A stretch of 64,000 nt of DNA from Gordionus sp. m RMFG-2023 (Eukaryota; Nematomorpha; Gordioida; Chordodea; Parachordodidae): NCBI RefSeq assembly GCF_954871325.1, contig NC_088778.1, positions 17,387,666 to 17,451,665 on the forward strand, in the 5' to 3' direction. Of the stretch, positions 11,140 through 20,762 are shown one piece after another. A program made the position numbers and the translations under genes. The notes below the pieces were generated by a model. The model was not told the origin of the DNA. It did no database searches and was given only the letters and a program-made list of their open reading frames with translations. Within the stretch, counting starts at the first letter, position 1. Every line of letters starts with the position of its first letter.

Positions 11140-11640
11140 AATTTTATTGCTTATATTCCAAAATCTTTCTAAGGCATGAATTTAAATGAAGGAGAATATG
11201 TTCAGGCTTTTACTGAAATTTATGCCTTTGTGATTCAAGATGAAGAGAATTTTACTACATAAAGCGTGAGTTAACTCATCCTTTCTGTGATTTATTAAAG
11301 AAACTTATTAATTTCAAAAATTTAAGTTGCATAATTATATCAAAATCTCTCATTCTTGATAGAATTGCCTTTCATTTATTCCAAAATTATTTAGTCCGCT
11401 ACTTAAAAGAAATTTTAGAGACGCTCAAAAAAATTCTACTTTTCAGATGGAGCAGCATCCCAATATAAGAATAGCAAAGATTTAATCAATCTTTACCACC
11501 AGAAAATGATTTCGGAATAAAAGTTGAGTGGCATTTATGGGCCACATCTCACGGCCAATCGACTTGTGACGGAGTCTGAGGTACAGGCAAACGTTTATTG
11601 GCCAAGACCTGTTTCAGAACAAATAACTTGTCTTAATAAG
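11140..11640 (+). pseudogene. Transposase catalytic-core fragment
   Basis: On the + strand, readable pieces are NLNEGEYVQAFTEIYAFVIQ (about 11170-11230), AFHLFQNYLVRYLKE (about 11370-11415), FYFSDGAASQYKNSKDL (about 11430-11480) and, after a frame change, VEWHLWATSHGQSTCDGV (about 11525-11580). These are the middle-to-late blocks of the same transposase family as 4201-5361 and 7620-8230: 'l.eGe.vv..DFaEnYsFv.QDe', 'f...l..yLk', 'yFSDGaasQYKN', 'WhffATSHGK..CDG'. The first acidic block is degraded (AFTEIY instead of DFAENY). It lies just right of the palindrome at 8783-11100, but on the opposite strand to 7620-8230. Confidence 0.75.
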
Positions 11641-12115
11641 TTTTTGCTTAAGGAAAATATTAAATGTAATAAGATTTTTATTAATATATATAAATTTTTT
11701 TATTAAGGTATACATTTTTTTTATGTAATGGAAGACTAATATGAATTAGAGTAAATAATTCAAGAAGAGAGATTCAATAAAGGGAGCACAATACCAAGAA
11801 CGCAAAAATTTCATACTTTTTATCCAATTTCTCGATAAAATTAAGGCTAAGTTTTATTCAAATTCAACAGAATCGCAAATATTAAATATAACATATTCAT
11901 TTTTTAAATTTTAAATATATAATTATTTTTTATATTTTGTTTCAAATATATTCTATATGGAATGAATTTGATTATCTATCCATATTTTAGAAAGATATTT
12001 ATTATTGGTTGATACATTAAGATGTCTAAGGGGCATTTTTCCCCACTGTCCCTTAATTTAATTGGTACATTTAATAGAAATTAAATATTTCAATATAAAA
12101 AGTGAAAATATTCTG
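11641..12115. other. AT-rich stretch, nothing identified
   Basis: A/T-rich with no supported frame or repeat. At about 12125 the motif AGCGCCATCTATTTTA appears, shared with the palindromic elements to the left, and marks the start of the next arm-like stretch. Confidence 0.45.
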
Positions 12116-12690
12116 TTGTTTGGTATAGCGCCATCTATTTTATTTAAAAATTTTTATTTTTGATAAAAAGGCATATTCAGCCGATAGCATCGGCAAGGTT
12201 TACACATCGTATATATAATTTATAAACGCTGTCTAAGTAAAAGGCAAAAAATTTTTCGAAAACCAACTACCCTTATTGCTTAAAAACTAGGTAAAGCAAT
12301 ATAGGTAAACCGGAAGTTAAAAACACAAATTGGTGCCATAATTTTTTTTTCTTTCGATAGACCTGGGAGATTTTTTTACCCTCAATATGATATTTTATAT
12401 TTATTTTTCTCTAAATCATTGTTGATATATAAGCATTTTTAAAATTTTACAGATTCGAATCGCTATTTTGCGCACCTTTGAGGCCCTGTATCTCGGGAAC
12501 CAGGTGTGCTAGCGAGCTAAAATAAAGGCTTTATAAGCATTTTTAAAATTATACAGATTCGAAAGTCGCTATTTTGAGCACCTTTGAGGCCCTGTATCTC
12601 AGTAACCAGGTGTGCTAGCGAGCTAAAATAAACGGCTTTCTCATTTTTTTACCTATCTAGATAATTCCAGAAATTTTTAACAATTTTAAA
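12116..12690. mobile_element. Arm-like fragment of another palindromic element
   Basis: Contains AGCGCCATCTATTTTATTTA near 12125 and, twice, CCCTGTATCTC followed by 'ctagcgagctaaaat'. The same layout (TATCTC, GG, CTA.., GGCTAAAAT) occurs in the arms at 6072-6115 and 10965-11010. It ends near 'gataattccagaaattttta'. I infer one arm of a fourth palindromic family; no mirror arm or target duplication was found. Confidence 0.45.
12431..12640 (+). repeat. Tandem duplication of about 104 bp
   Basis: Two adjacent copies running from 'aagcatttttaaaatt.tac' through 'gctagcgagctaaaataaa', with few differences. They contain the subterminal motif shared with the palindromic transposons. Confidence 0.85.
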
Positions 12691-13185
12691 AGGAGTCTGT
12701 CGAATCATATCCATTTGACATGTAATGGCCTGATGCTTATTAAATTAGAGCATAACAGGACGAAGACAGAGACGGAGCTAACATGAAGCTAGTTAACATA
12801 ATTGGTTTGCTCGCATACATAGCAAACATAATTAATACCATACCATACCTATCAAAAAAGCTTATGGATTCCAAAATATTTTTTCAATTTTAAAAAATAA
12901 AATTAACGAAATAAATCAAATCTCCATTTCATTATCTTATTATAAATAAAAATGCAAGAGAACAAAAAATCTAATATTATAATGATAAAAATTTATACTA
13001 AGGAAAAGGAAATTAATTCTTGCAATTAGAGATAATTATATCAATATCAACTTAAAGAAAGCACAGAAATATTATCTATTAATTTCCATTTCTAAAGAAT
13101 CTAAAATAAAAATAATCTATGGATGAGAGCAGAGTTGTACAAAAGAAAATTTCAGCAAGATCTTTGAAGATCATAAAATTTGAAG
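12691..13185. other. AT-rich stretch, nothing identified
   Basis: No coding or repeat structure that I can support. A 63-codon + strand frame at 13119-13310 overlaps the direct repeat that follows and shows no domain. Confidence 0.45.
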
Positions 13186-13455
13186 ATGCAAAAATATTAG
13201 GGCAAAACCTATTTAATTTTGAACAATTTAAATCGTCCTATTCTAAAAGCTTCTTTAAACAAGTTGTGGTGTTATATCGATATTCCAAGATGTTTATGCA
13301 TAAAATATAGCTGCCAATCTCGCGTCAATTTTGAGATATACACCTTTATAATTAGATCAGCCTTAATTTTATGCTAAACATTATTTTGTTATATATTTTT
13401 TATACATGTCCATTTTTTTTAGAATTTGATACTGGAGATGGATTAGTTAATACAT
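13186..13455 (+). repeat. Direct repeat, copy 1, left of piggyBac
   Basis: Matches 14797-15095 with many scattered differences. Shared words include TTAGGGCAAAACC, 'agctgccaatctcg', 'aacattattttgttat' and 'tactggagat'. The two copies flank the piggyBac element but lie outside its TTAA sites, so they are not its termini. Confidence 0.7.
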
Positions 13456-13470
13456 AACCTATTGTGTTAA

Positions 13471-14741
13471 CCCTTCAATACTCCGGTGGGGTATATGAGA
13501 CCCCAGACTTGTTAGAATTGATATTATATAAAAACGGTTTTTTATTATGATCTGAAATCTTCAGTAGCTTCATCAAATATAATTTTAAAATATATATTCC
13601 AAATTTCATATATTTTGGCTGAATAGTTTTTAAGATATAAACATTTTGTGATTAATTGGGGTTTGTTGTGAGACCCCATCAGAGTAAATATGTAATTTTT
13701 TTTAAAATTTTTTATAATTATCTCATTTTTCAAATTATTTTTATTATTTATTATGATTTTCACTATTCTGAAAGTAAATATAATAAAATTATTAAAAATG
13801 TAATATCATTTTTCATATATTTGAGTTGGATATGGAAAAATAACATTATTATCATATCCAAAGAAAGAAAAGGATGTCATAATTCTATCAACTTTCCACC
13901 ATAATAAAAATGTTGATACAAATGATATAAGTAAGCCTAAAATTATAACATTTTATAATATGACTAAAGGTAGGTTAGATATGGTGTATTGAATGTCAAA
14001 AAATGATACAATTTTAAGCAGGTCTTACACACTTCTAAACATAATATCAATTAATTCACATCATATAGCAAACACAAAAATATCCATACAAGAAGTAATT
14101 TCATTTATAAAATATCAATTAAACTTATTAAGCCATATTTAGAAGTACAACAAAAATTATCAGATTGTCCTGACTTTTGAAGGAATCTATATGCAATATA
14201 CTAGGTATAGTTCAAAATTTAAATCTTATCCACTCAAGAGGAAGGTGCAGTATGTTCCTAGCAGTAAAGATGAGAAAACAAAATATTTTTAGTCAAATAT
14301 GGGAAAAATAATTATGTTTGGAGCATATTAATACTTTATGTAATAAGTCAAAATTAACATATTTCAATGTCCTATATTTTTTTTATGTTTGCAAGTATTA
14401 ATGTAAATTTTGTTTTATATTGAAGAATAAATATCAAAATAATGAATTATAATGATGATATGATAGATAAATTATTTTTTCAATTTAATATATAAAATTT
14501 AATAAAGTAAACTTTTTTTTAAAAATTTTGGCACAATCATAAATTATAATTATATTTTTAATTTAAGTATAATAAATTAAAATAAATAAATATTTTATCA
14601 AGTTTAAGGTTTGTTCTATCTTATATCCAAATATTAAACCAAAATATTAAATACAAAATGGTGATATATACATTTGAAATTGGGGTCTATTAAACCCCAC
14701 CAGAGTATTAACGTCATTTTTTTCACCGGAGTATTGAAGGG
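13471..14741 (+). mobile_element. piggyBac element in a TTAA site
   Basis: TTAA stands at 13467-13470 and again at 14742-14745. The element begins CCCTTCAATACTCCGGTGGG and ends CACCGGAGTATTGAAGGG, a 17-18 bp inverted repeat starting with CCCT. This is the piggyBac signature. Just inside each end is a second, imperfect inverted word ('gagaccccag' left, 'tggggtctattaaacccca' right). At 1271 bp it is shorter than an autonomous element, and only the C-terminal part of a transposase is recognisable. Confidence 0.92.
13840..14290 (+). pseudogene. piggyBac transposase C-terminal part (broken)
   Basis: Around 13870-13990, frames on the + strand give VIILSTFHH followed by KPKIITFYNMTKGRLDM. This matches the piggyBac block 'vvllST.H.......kP.ii..YN.tKggvD.mD'. 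Downstream, SRSYTLLNIISINSHHIANT (about 14015-14080) corresponds to the helical region after the last catalytic Asp ('Rwp...f..mldia..Na'). In-frame stops interrupt it, and the residue after TKGRLDM is not the expected Asp-rich context. The N-terminal two thirds cannot be read. Confidence 0.75.
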
Positions 14742-14796
14742 TTAATAACACTTAAAAATATATTATCGAACAACAATATTTGAAGGAGGGGTTGGT

Positions 14797-15095
14797 AACG
14801 GCATATTAGGGCAAAACCGATCCAATTTTGAATAATTTAAATGGTTCACTTCTATACGCTTCCTTAAAATATTTTTTTTATATAACAAGTTGTGATGATA
14901 TATCGATATTAAGATGTGTATTCATAAAAAATTAGCTGCCAATCTCGTGATTCTGAAATATACATTTCAAATTCGACAAAAATATTGATACATCCCTAAT
15001 TTTAATTTAACATTATTTTGTTATTTATATTTTTTTATATATCTATTTTCTATATATCCATTTTTATAAAAATTACTGGAGATAGAAATAATAAG
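14797..15095 (+). repeat. Direct repeat, copy 2, right of piggyBac
   Basis: Partner of 13186-13455, with small insertions relative to it. The pair could be a segmental duplication or two copies of a dispersed repeat. The piggyBac element together with about 70 bp lies between them. Confidence 0.7.
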
Positions 15096-17204
15096 TCGAG
15101 ATAAAAAATATCCTTATTTTATATTTATCTCGTTTACCATACAAAAGATATAATAAAAAAAACAGATTAGATTTTTGCATTATATTTTTCTTAGGATTCC
15201 ATCTCATTTTGTCACGAGGATTAATATATCAATTCATACTTCGAAGCATTCATAATGCTATTTATGACGCCACATTTTTTCTAGTTATAATTTCCCTTAA
15301 TATTGCCAACAGACTTTTTAAGTTATACTACCTATTTATAACCCTGATTCGAGTTTAAGCAGAGACGGGAATTCTGAACACTAAAATTTTTAGAATAACG
15401 GTCCGAAACTTTCTGGTGATTAGTTTTTTTTTAAATTAATAAAATAAGCTAACAACGATACCAAACAATAAATATTTAATCTTAAAAAAATACTAAAAAT
15501 TTATATGAATGTTATTCATATTTAACAGAGGTTGGCGATGGCCAAAGCCTATTGACCGGATAAAAAGATTTTAGTTTCATGCCGGAGAAAACAGACAAAA
15601 TATTTTTACAAGCTGGGCTGGGTCTGAAGTTAGCAAGTTTTTTATAGCTTACAATTAAGCAAAGTTGTTAAAAAGTACTTTTTAAATGAATATTGATACA
15701 GTTACATCGTTTAAAATTCGATCTATATACAAATATATCATCTATAATGTAACTGTATCTAGATATAGTCTTACAATTTATCAAGGTTTAGATATAATTT
15801 TCCGCAAGATATATTTTTATTATAATTTTGTAAGGTGTGAATACTATTTTAAGATTCTATTGTTAATATTCAAATTCTTACGTGACCTAAAAAAAATTTT
15901 AATTGATGTCTCTCATCCACATACAAAATAATTAATTGATAAATTATAATTTTTAATTTTAATAATTTATATACCAAATATATAATCTATTAAAATATTC
16001 TCAAGATATCATTAAGGAACCTTTCATAGATCATCAAAAAACAATGTTGTCATATTCCATTTCATAAAATAAGTTGTCTGGTTTTTTTAAAATGAAATAT
16101 CCGACATATTAATAAAAAAACGTTTATTTTTAAAAATAGATACAGAAACATAAAATAGTATCTAGCAACATTTTTATATAACAATATTGCAATTTAGCAA
16201 AAATTACTCTTTTTCCTTCATAAAAACAACTATTACCAACCAGGAAGAACAATATACAAAATTTTTTCAAATTTTTCTGCATGCTGGCTCGGTTGCCGAT
16301 TGACATTAATACAATTCTTATTTAATTTTTTTATTTTAATTTAAAAAATAATGTTCTAATGATATATACAAGTGTATATAATAAATCTATAAATATAATT
16401 AAGGAGCTTTTTGTTTTTTTAAATACTCTACTACGCTTCACTGCCATTTTGATAATTAGCCGCGCTAGTTAACTTAATCCGATGTTTTCCGGCATGGCAA
16501 AAATTGACAAGTTGACAGCGGCAGCGATAGTGTAAAGGTCTACCTATACTAGTGCCCGATAAAATTATATTAAAATTATTTTTCAGATTGTTATTTATAA
16601 ATATATTTTATTGCCTTCTCATTTATCCGCATTTATAACAATAGAAAATATTTATTTTCATTATCTACCTGGATGGTACTTTTCTGACTTCCGAGCCTTT
16701 ACTCATTTATGAAAAAAGTAAAATACTTTGTACAGTCAATAATAATTGAGACTGGTCGAAGAATAGGATAGAAACCAAATGCGGATTAAATATGTTATAG
16801 TCACGATTAATTATATGTTATTGTAAAAATTATTATTATTACTTATAAGTTTATTTTGGCATCAATGCTCGCCTTGGCATAATCTTTTAAACTTAATAAA
16901 GGGAAAACCCGAGCATTGATAATTTATGCAGAAAAAATCTCCTTGCCGATAATCTTAAAATAATTTTTATTAAAAAGTATTTACCTATTTTAAATTCCAT
17001 ATGTTAATAGAATTAAAATAAAAAAATATTTTTGAGTAAATTTATATTTTTCTTAGCTATTTCATTTATTAAACAAAAAAATCCTATCTGCAATAATACA
17101 AATTGTGTTGGCTATTTTTTTGTTTTCCAAGTTGTTTCAAGAGAAAGAAAGCCAGCTAATCTATCCGATAATATTATGAAAGAAATCGCGGAAATCATTT
17201 AGAT
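15096..17204. other. AT-rich intergenic sequence with one MITE-like end
   Basis: No gene. At 15661-15770 'aaagttgttaaaaagtactt' followed by 'gatacagttacatcg' resembles the left half of the hAT MITE at 35079-35253, so it is probably a diverged or truncated relative. Slightly GC-richer patches at 15530-15625 and 16440-16555 ('ttagccgcgctagttaactt', 'gacagcggcagcgatagtgt') do not match anything else here. A weak inverted pair ('tcaatgctcg' and 'cgagcattga') lies at 16863-16920. Confidence 0.5.
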
Positions 17205-18467
17205 TAGTGCTGAAAAGTAACGTCGGTTATCTTTTTTGAAAAATAGGAATGCCAGTCGTTACCTTCTTCTAGAGGTAACGAATAACACTTTTCTTTTTTT
17301 GAGTAATGGTAACGTAAAACGTTACTCGTTCTCGTTACTTTAAATTTTTTCTTAAAAAATATGGAAAAGCATATTTAATTGTATTATAAAATTTTTTATA
17401 TATTTTTTAAATTTTATAATAAGCCGATTTTTAAGTCAGATGAACCACAAATTCCTTCATTTTAATTTTCGTTGATAAATTTTCATTCATGATTGTTAAT
17501 CTAATTATTATTGAATCAATCAATGTATGTTATTTTATCATTCTCTAATATATGGTTTGTGTTAATTAAAAAATAATCTATCTATACCATAGGCGTTGCC
17601 ATGAGGGGGGGGGGCAAGGGGAAATTTCCACCCCCCTTCAGAAATTTATCACTTTTTGTGAATATTATTTTAAGCTAATAAAAAATATTCAACTTAGTCC
17701 TCCCCCCCCCACTCCCTTAACTCCAAAAATGTTTGCTTATATTTTAAACAGTAAGAAAGAATGTAAAAGTTGATATTTTTTATAAAACTATTCATCATAA
17801 TTTATACATTTTTGGGAAAAAGCATTTATATATAAAAAAAGTAAATCAAAAATGTTTTTTAAGAAAATGTATTATAATTATTAATAATTAGACCTATAAA
17901 ATTACTAAATAATATAATACATCAAATATAATTTTTTATAAAGTGAGTAATTTTAATTTATTTATCTTAATAAAAGTAAAATATAATTATAAAACTATTG
18001 ATAAAATTAAATTATAAATTAAATAAAAAAATTAAAGCACAATACAAACAGTGGAAAATTATATGTCGTAGATTTACAATATATCTAATTTTTTTCAATT
18101 ATCATATGACAATCAAGTAATTTTTACCAATATAGCTAATTATATATTTTATAGAAAACTATAAAATATTGATAAGGACATTAGAAAATATATTTTAAAG
18201 ACATTGTGGGATGAATAATATGAAGATTAATTTTTAGTATCAATTTTATTTAAAATAAATAGATGGCGTTAAATATTGAAAGCAAATTGTTGCTATATTT
18301 ATTAACAAGAGCATTGATTAGTAAAATTTGTTAAAATATTAACTGTAATATATTCTCTAACTCTCAAGTATGTCTATAAAAGTGGAATTTTATTAGTGTT
18401 TTGTAACTAATTCTATATAATAGAGGAATATCAACTATATGTAGTATTGTTAATTAGTTGATTTCCT

Positions 18468-18712
18468 CCGACTAAGACTAATAGTCGTAGTCGAGGAAAT
18501 CGACTAAAAACTTTAGCGACTAAATTAGTCGATTAGTCAACTAATTTGGTCGACTAATTTAGTCGACTAAAACGACTAATTAGTCGACTAAAAAAGACTA
18601 ATTTAGTCGACTAAAAAAGACTAATTAGTCGACTAAAAACGACTAATTTAGTCGACTAAAAACGACTAATTTAGTCGACTAAAAACGACTAATTTAGTCG
18701 ACTAATCAGAGA
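18468..18712 (+). repeat. AGTCGACTAA array, left arm
   Basis: About ten imperfect copies of 'cgactaatttagtcgactaa' (unit about 22-24 bp). The core TTAGTCGACTAA is itself a perfect palindrome. The inverted counterpart is at 20355-20715, where a block of about 120 bp is also duplicated. Confidence 0.9.
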
Positions 18713-18899
18713 AGATAAACAAAAAGAAGTAAAGTGAGAATTTGTCATTAAAATAACTATATGAGTTATATATAAGTTATTTTTAATATTTTTTGAATTT
18801 ATTTTTCTTTGAAGGAACAGGTTAAAATTATAAATTGTTATTTTTGAACTTTTTTAAAATTATTTTAAAGCAAGGTATAAATATATATTGTAAACATGT

Positions 18900-19470
18900 T
18901 GAATCAAAATTTCAGTGAAGATGTACCATAGAAAAGTGACAATTGTCATAATCGTCATTTTTAAGTTTTTTTTGAAATTTTTTGAAGCATATGGGTAAAA
19001 ATATATATTGTAAACATGTTATATTTAAATTTCAGTGAATAACCATAGAAAAGTGACAATTGTCATAATCGTCATTTTTAAGTTTTTTTGAAGCAAATAG
19101 GTAAAAATATATATTGTAAACATGTTAAAATAAAATTTAAGCGAAGATGTACCATAGAAAAGTGACAATTGTCATAAACGTCATTTATAGGTTTTTTTTG
19201 AAATTTTTTGAAGCAAATGGGTAAAAATAATATGTAAAAATGTTATATTTAAATTTCAGTGAAGATGTACCATAGAAAAGTGACAATTGTCATATTCGTC
19301 ATTTTTAAGTTTTTTTGAAATTTTTTGAAGCAAATGGGTAAAAATATATATTGTAAACATGTTTTATTTAAATTTCAGTGAAGATGTACCATAGAAAAGT
19401 GACAATTGTCATAATCGTCATTATAGGTTTTTTTGAAATTTTTTGAAGCAAAGGGGTAAAAATATATGGT
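18900..19470 (+). repeat. Satellite of about 117 bp, five copies, left arm
   Basis: Each copy contains ACCATAGAAAAGTGACAATT then GTCATAATCGTCATTTTTAA, then an A/T part ending 'attgtaaacatgtt'. The word TGACAATTGTCA at the heart of each copy is a perfect 12-bp palindrome. Copies differ by a few changes and small deletions (about 106-119 bp). Confidence 0.9.
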
Positions 19471-19559
19471 GAATTCCATATCAAATCGACAAAAAAGTCA
19501 ATTTTCAATCCTACCCTCTTCATTTTTTTAAAAATTTTGCACATTGGTAGTATATACTA

Positions 19560-20190
19560 TTTAAATTTTAAATTAACATGTTTACAATTTATTTTACTCT
19601 GTTACTTCAAAAAAGTTAAAAAAATAATGATTATGAGAATTGTCACTTATCTATGGTATATCTTCACTGAAATTTTAATATAACATGTTTACAATATATA
19701 TTTTTACCCATTTGCTTCAAAAAATTTCAAAAAAACATATAAATGACGATTATGACAATTGTCACTTTTCTATGGTACATCTTCACTGAAATTTTAATAT
19801 AACATGTTTACAATATATATTTTTACCCATATGCTTCAAAAAATTCCAAAAAAACTTAAAAATGACGATTATGACAATTATCACTTTTCTATGGTACATC
19901 TTGACTGAAATTTAAATATAACATGTTTACAATATATTTTTATCCATTTGCTTCAAAAAATTTCAACAAAACTTAAAAATGACGATTATGACAATTGTCA
20001 CTTTTCTATGGTACATCTTCGCTTAAATTTTATTTTAACATGTTTACAGTATATATTTTTACCTATTTGCTTAAAAAAATTTCAAAAAAACTTATAAATG
20101 ACATTTATGACAATTGTCACTTTTCTATGGTACATCTTCACTGAAATTTTAATTAACATGTTTACAATATATATTTATACCTTGCTTTAA
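19560..20190 (-). repeat. Satellite of about 117 bp, five copies, right arm
   Basis: Inverted copies of the satellite in the left arm, centred on GACAATTGTCACTTTTCTAT words near 19755, 19875, 19990 and 20110, plus a more diverged one near 19637. The equal copy number on both sides points to duplication of a whole arm, rather than independent array growth. Confidence 0.9.
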
Positions 20191-20762
20191 AATAATTTTA
20201 AAAAAGTTCAAAAATAACAATTTAAAATTTTAACATGTTCCTTCAAAGAAAAAGAAATTCAAAAAAAAATATATTAAAAATAACTTATATATAACTCATA
20301 TAGTTATTTTAATGACAAATTCTCACTTTACTTCTTTTTGTTTATCTTCTCTGATTAGTCGACTAAATTAGTCGTTTTAGTCGACTAAATTAGTCGTTTT
20401 AGTCGACTTATTAGTCGTTTTTAGTCGACTAATTAGTCGTTTTAGTCGACTAATTAGTCGTTTTAGTCGACCAAATTAGTCGACTAATCGAAATTTAGTC
20501 GCTAAAGTTTTTAGTCGAATTGTTCGACTAAAACTATTAGTTAGTCGACTAAATTAGTCGTTTTAGTCGACTTATTAGTCGTTTTTAGTCGACTAATTAG
20601 TCGTTTTAGTCGACCAAATTAGTCGACTAATCGAAATTTAGTCGCTAAAGTTTTTAGTCGAATTGTTCGACTAAAACTATTAGTTAGTCATCTGTTAGTC
20701 GACTAAATTTAGTCGATTAACAACACTAACTATATGCCTTCTTACTTTTTATAAATAAATTT

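Larger units (their letters stand above)
18442..20728. mobile_element. 2.3-kb hAT-type palindrome with satellite arms
   Basis: Outer ends are TAGTATTGTTAATTAGTTGA and, inverted, TAGTGTTGTTAATCGACTAA. A perfect 8-bp duplication, ACTATATG, lies at 18434-18441 and 20729-20736. From outside in, each arm has an array of AGTCGACTAA words, then 'tgtcattaaaataactatat', then five tandem copies of a satellite of about 117 bp. The arms meet at 19470-19560, where ATTCCATATCAAATCGAC (about 19474) recalls the outer end of the palindromic transposons at 3525 and 8783. It has no coding sequence, so it is a non-autonomous foldback element. Confidence 0.9.

Noticed and set aside
15686-15931. 81-codon + strand frame
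   Set aside because: Overlaps a MITE-like repeat and has no domain or codon signal.
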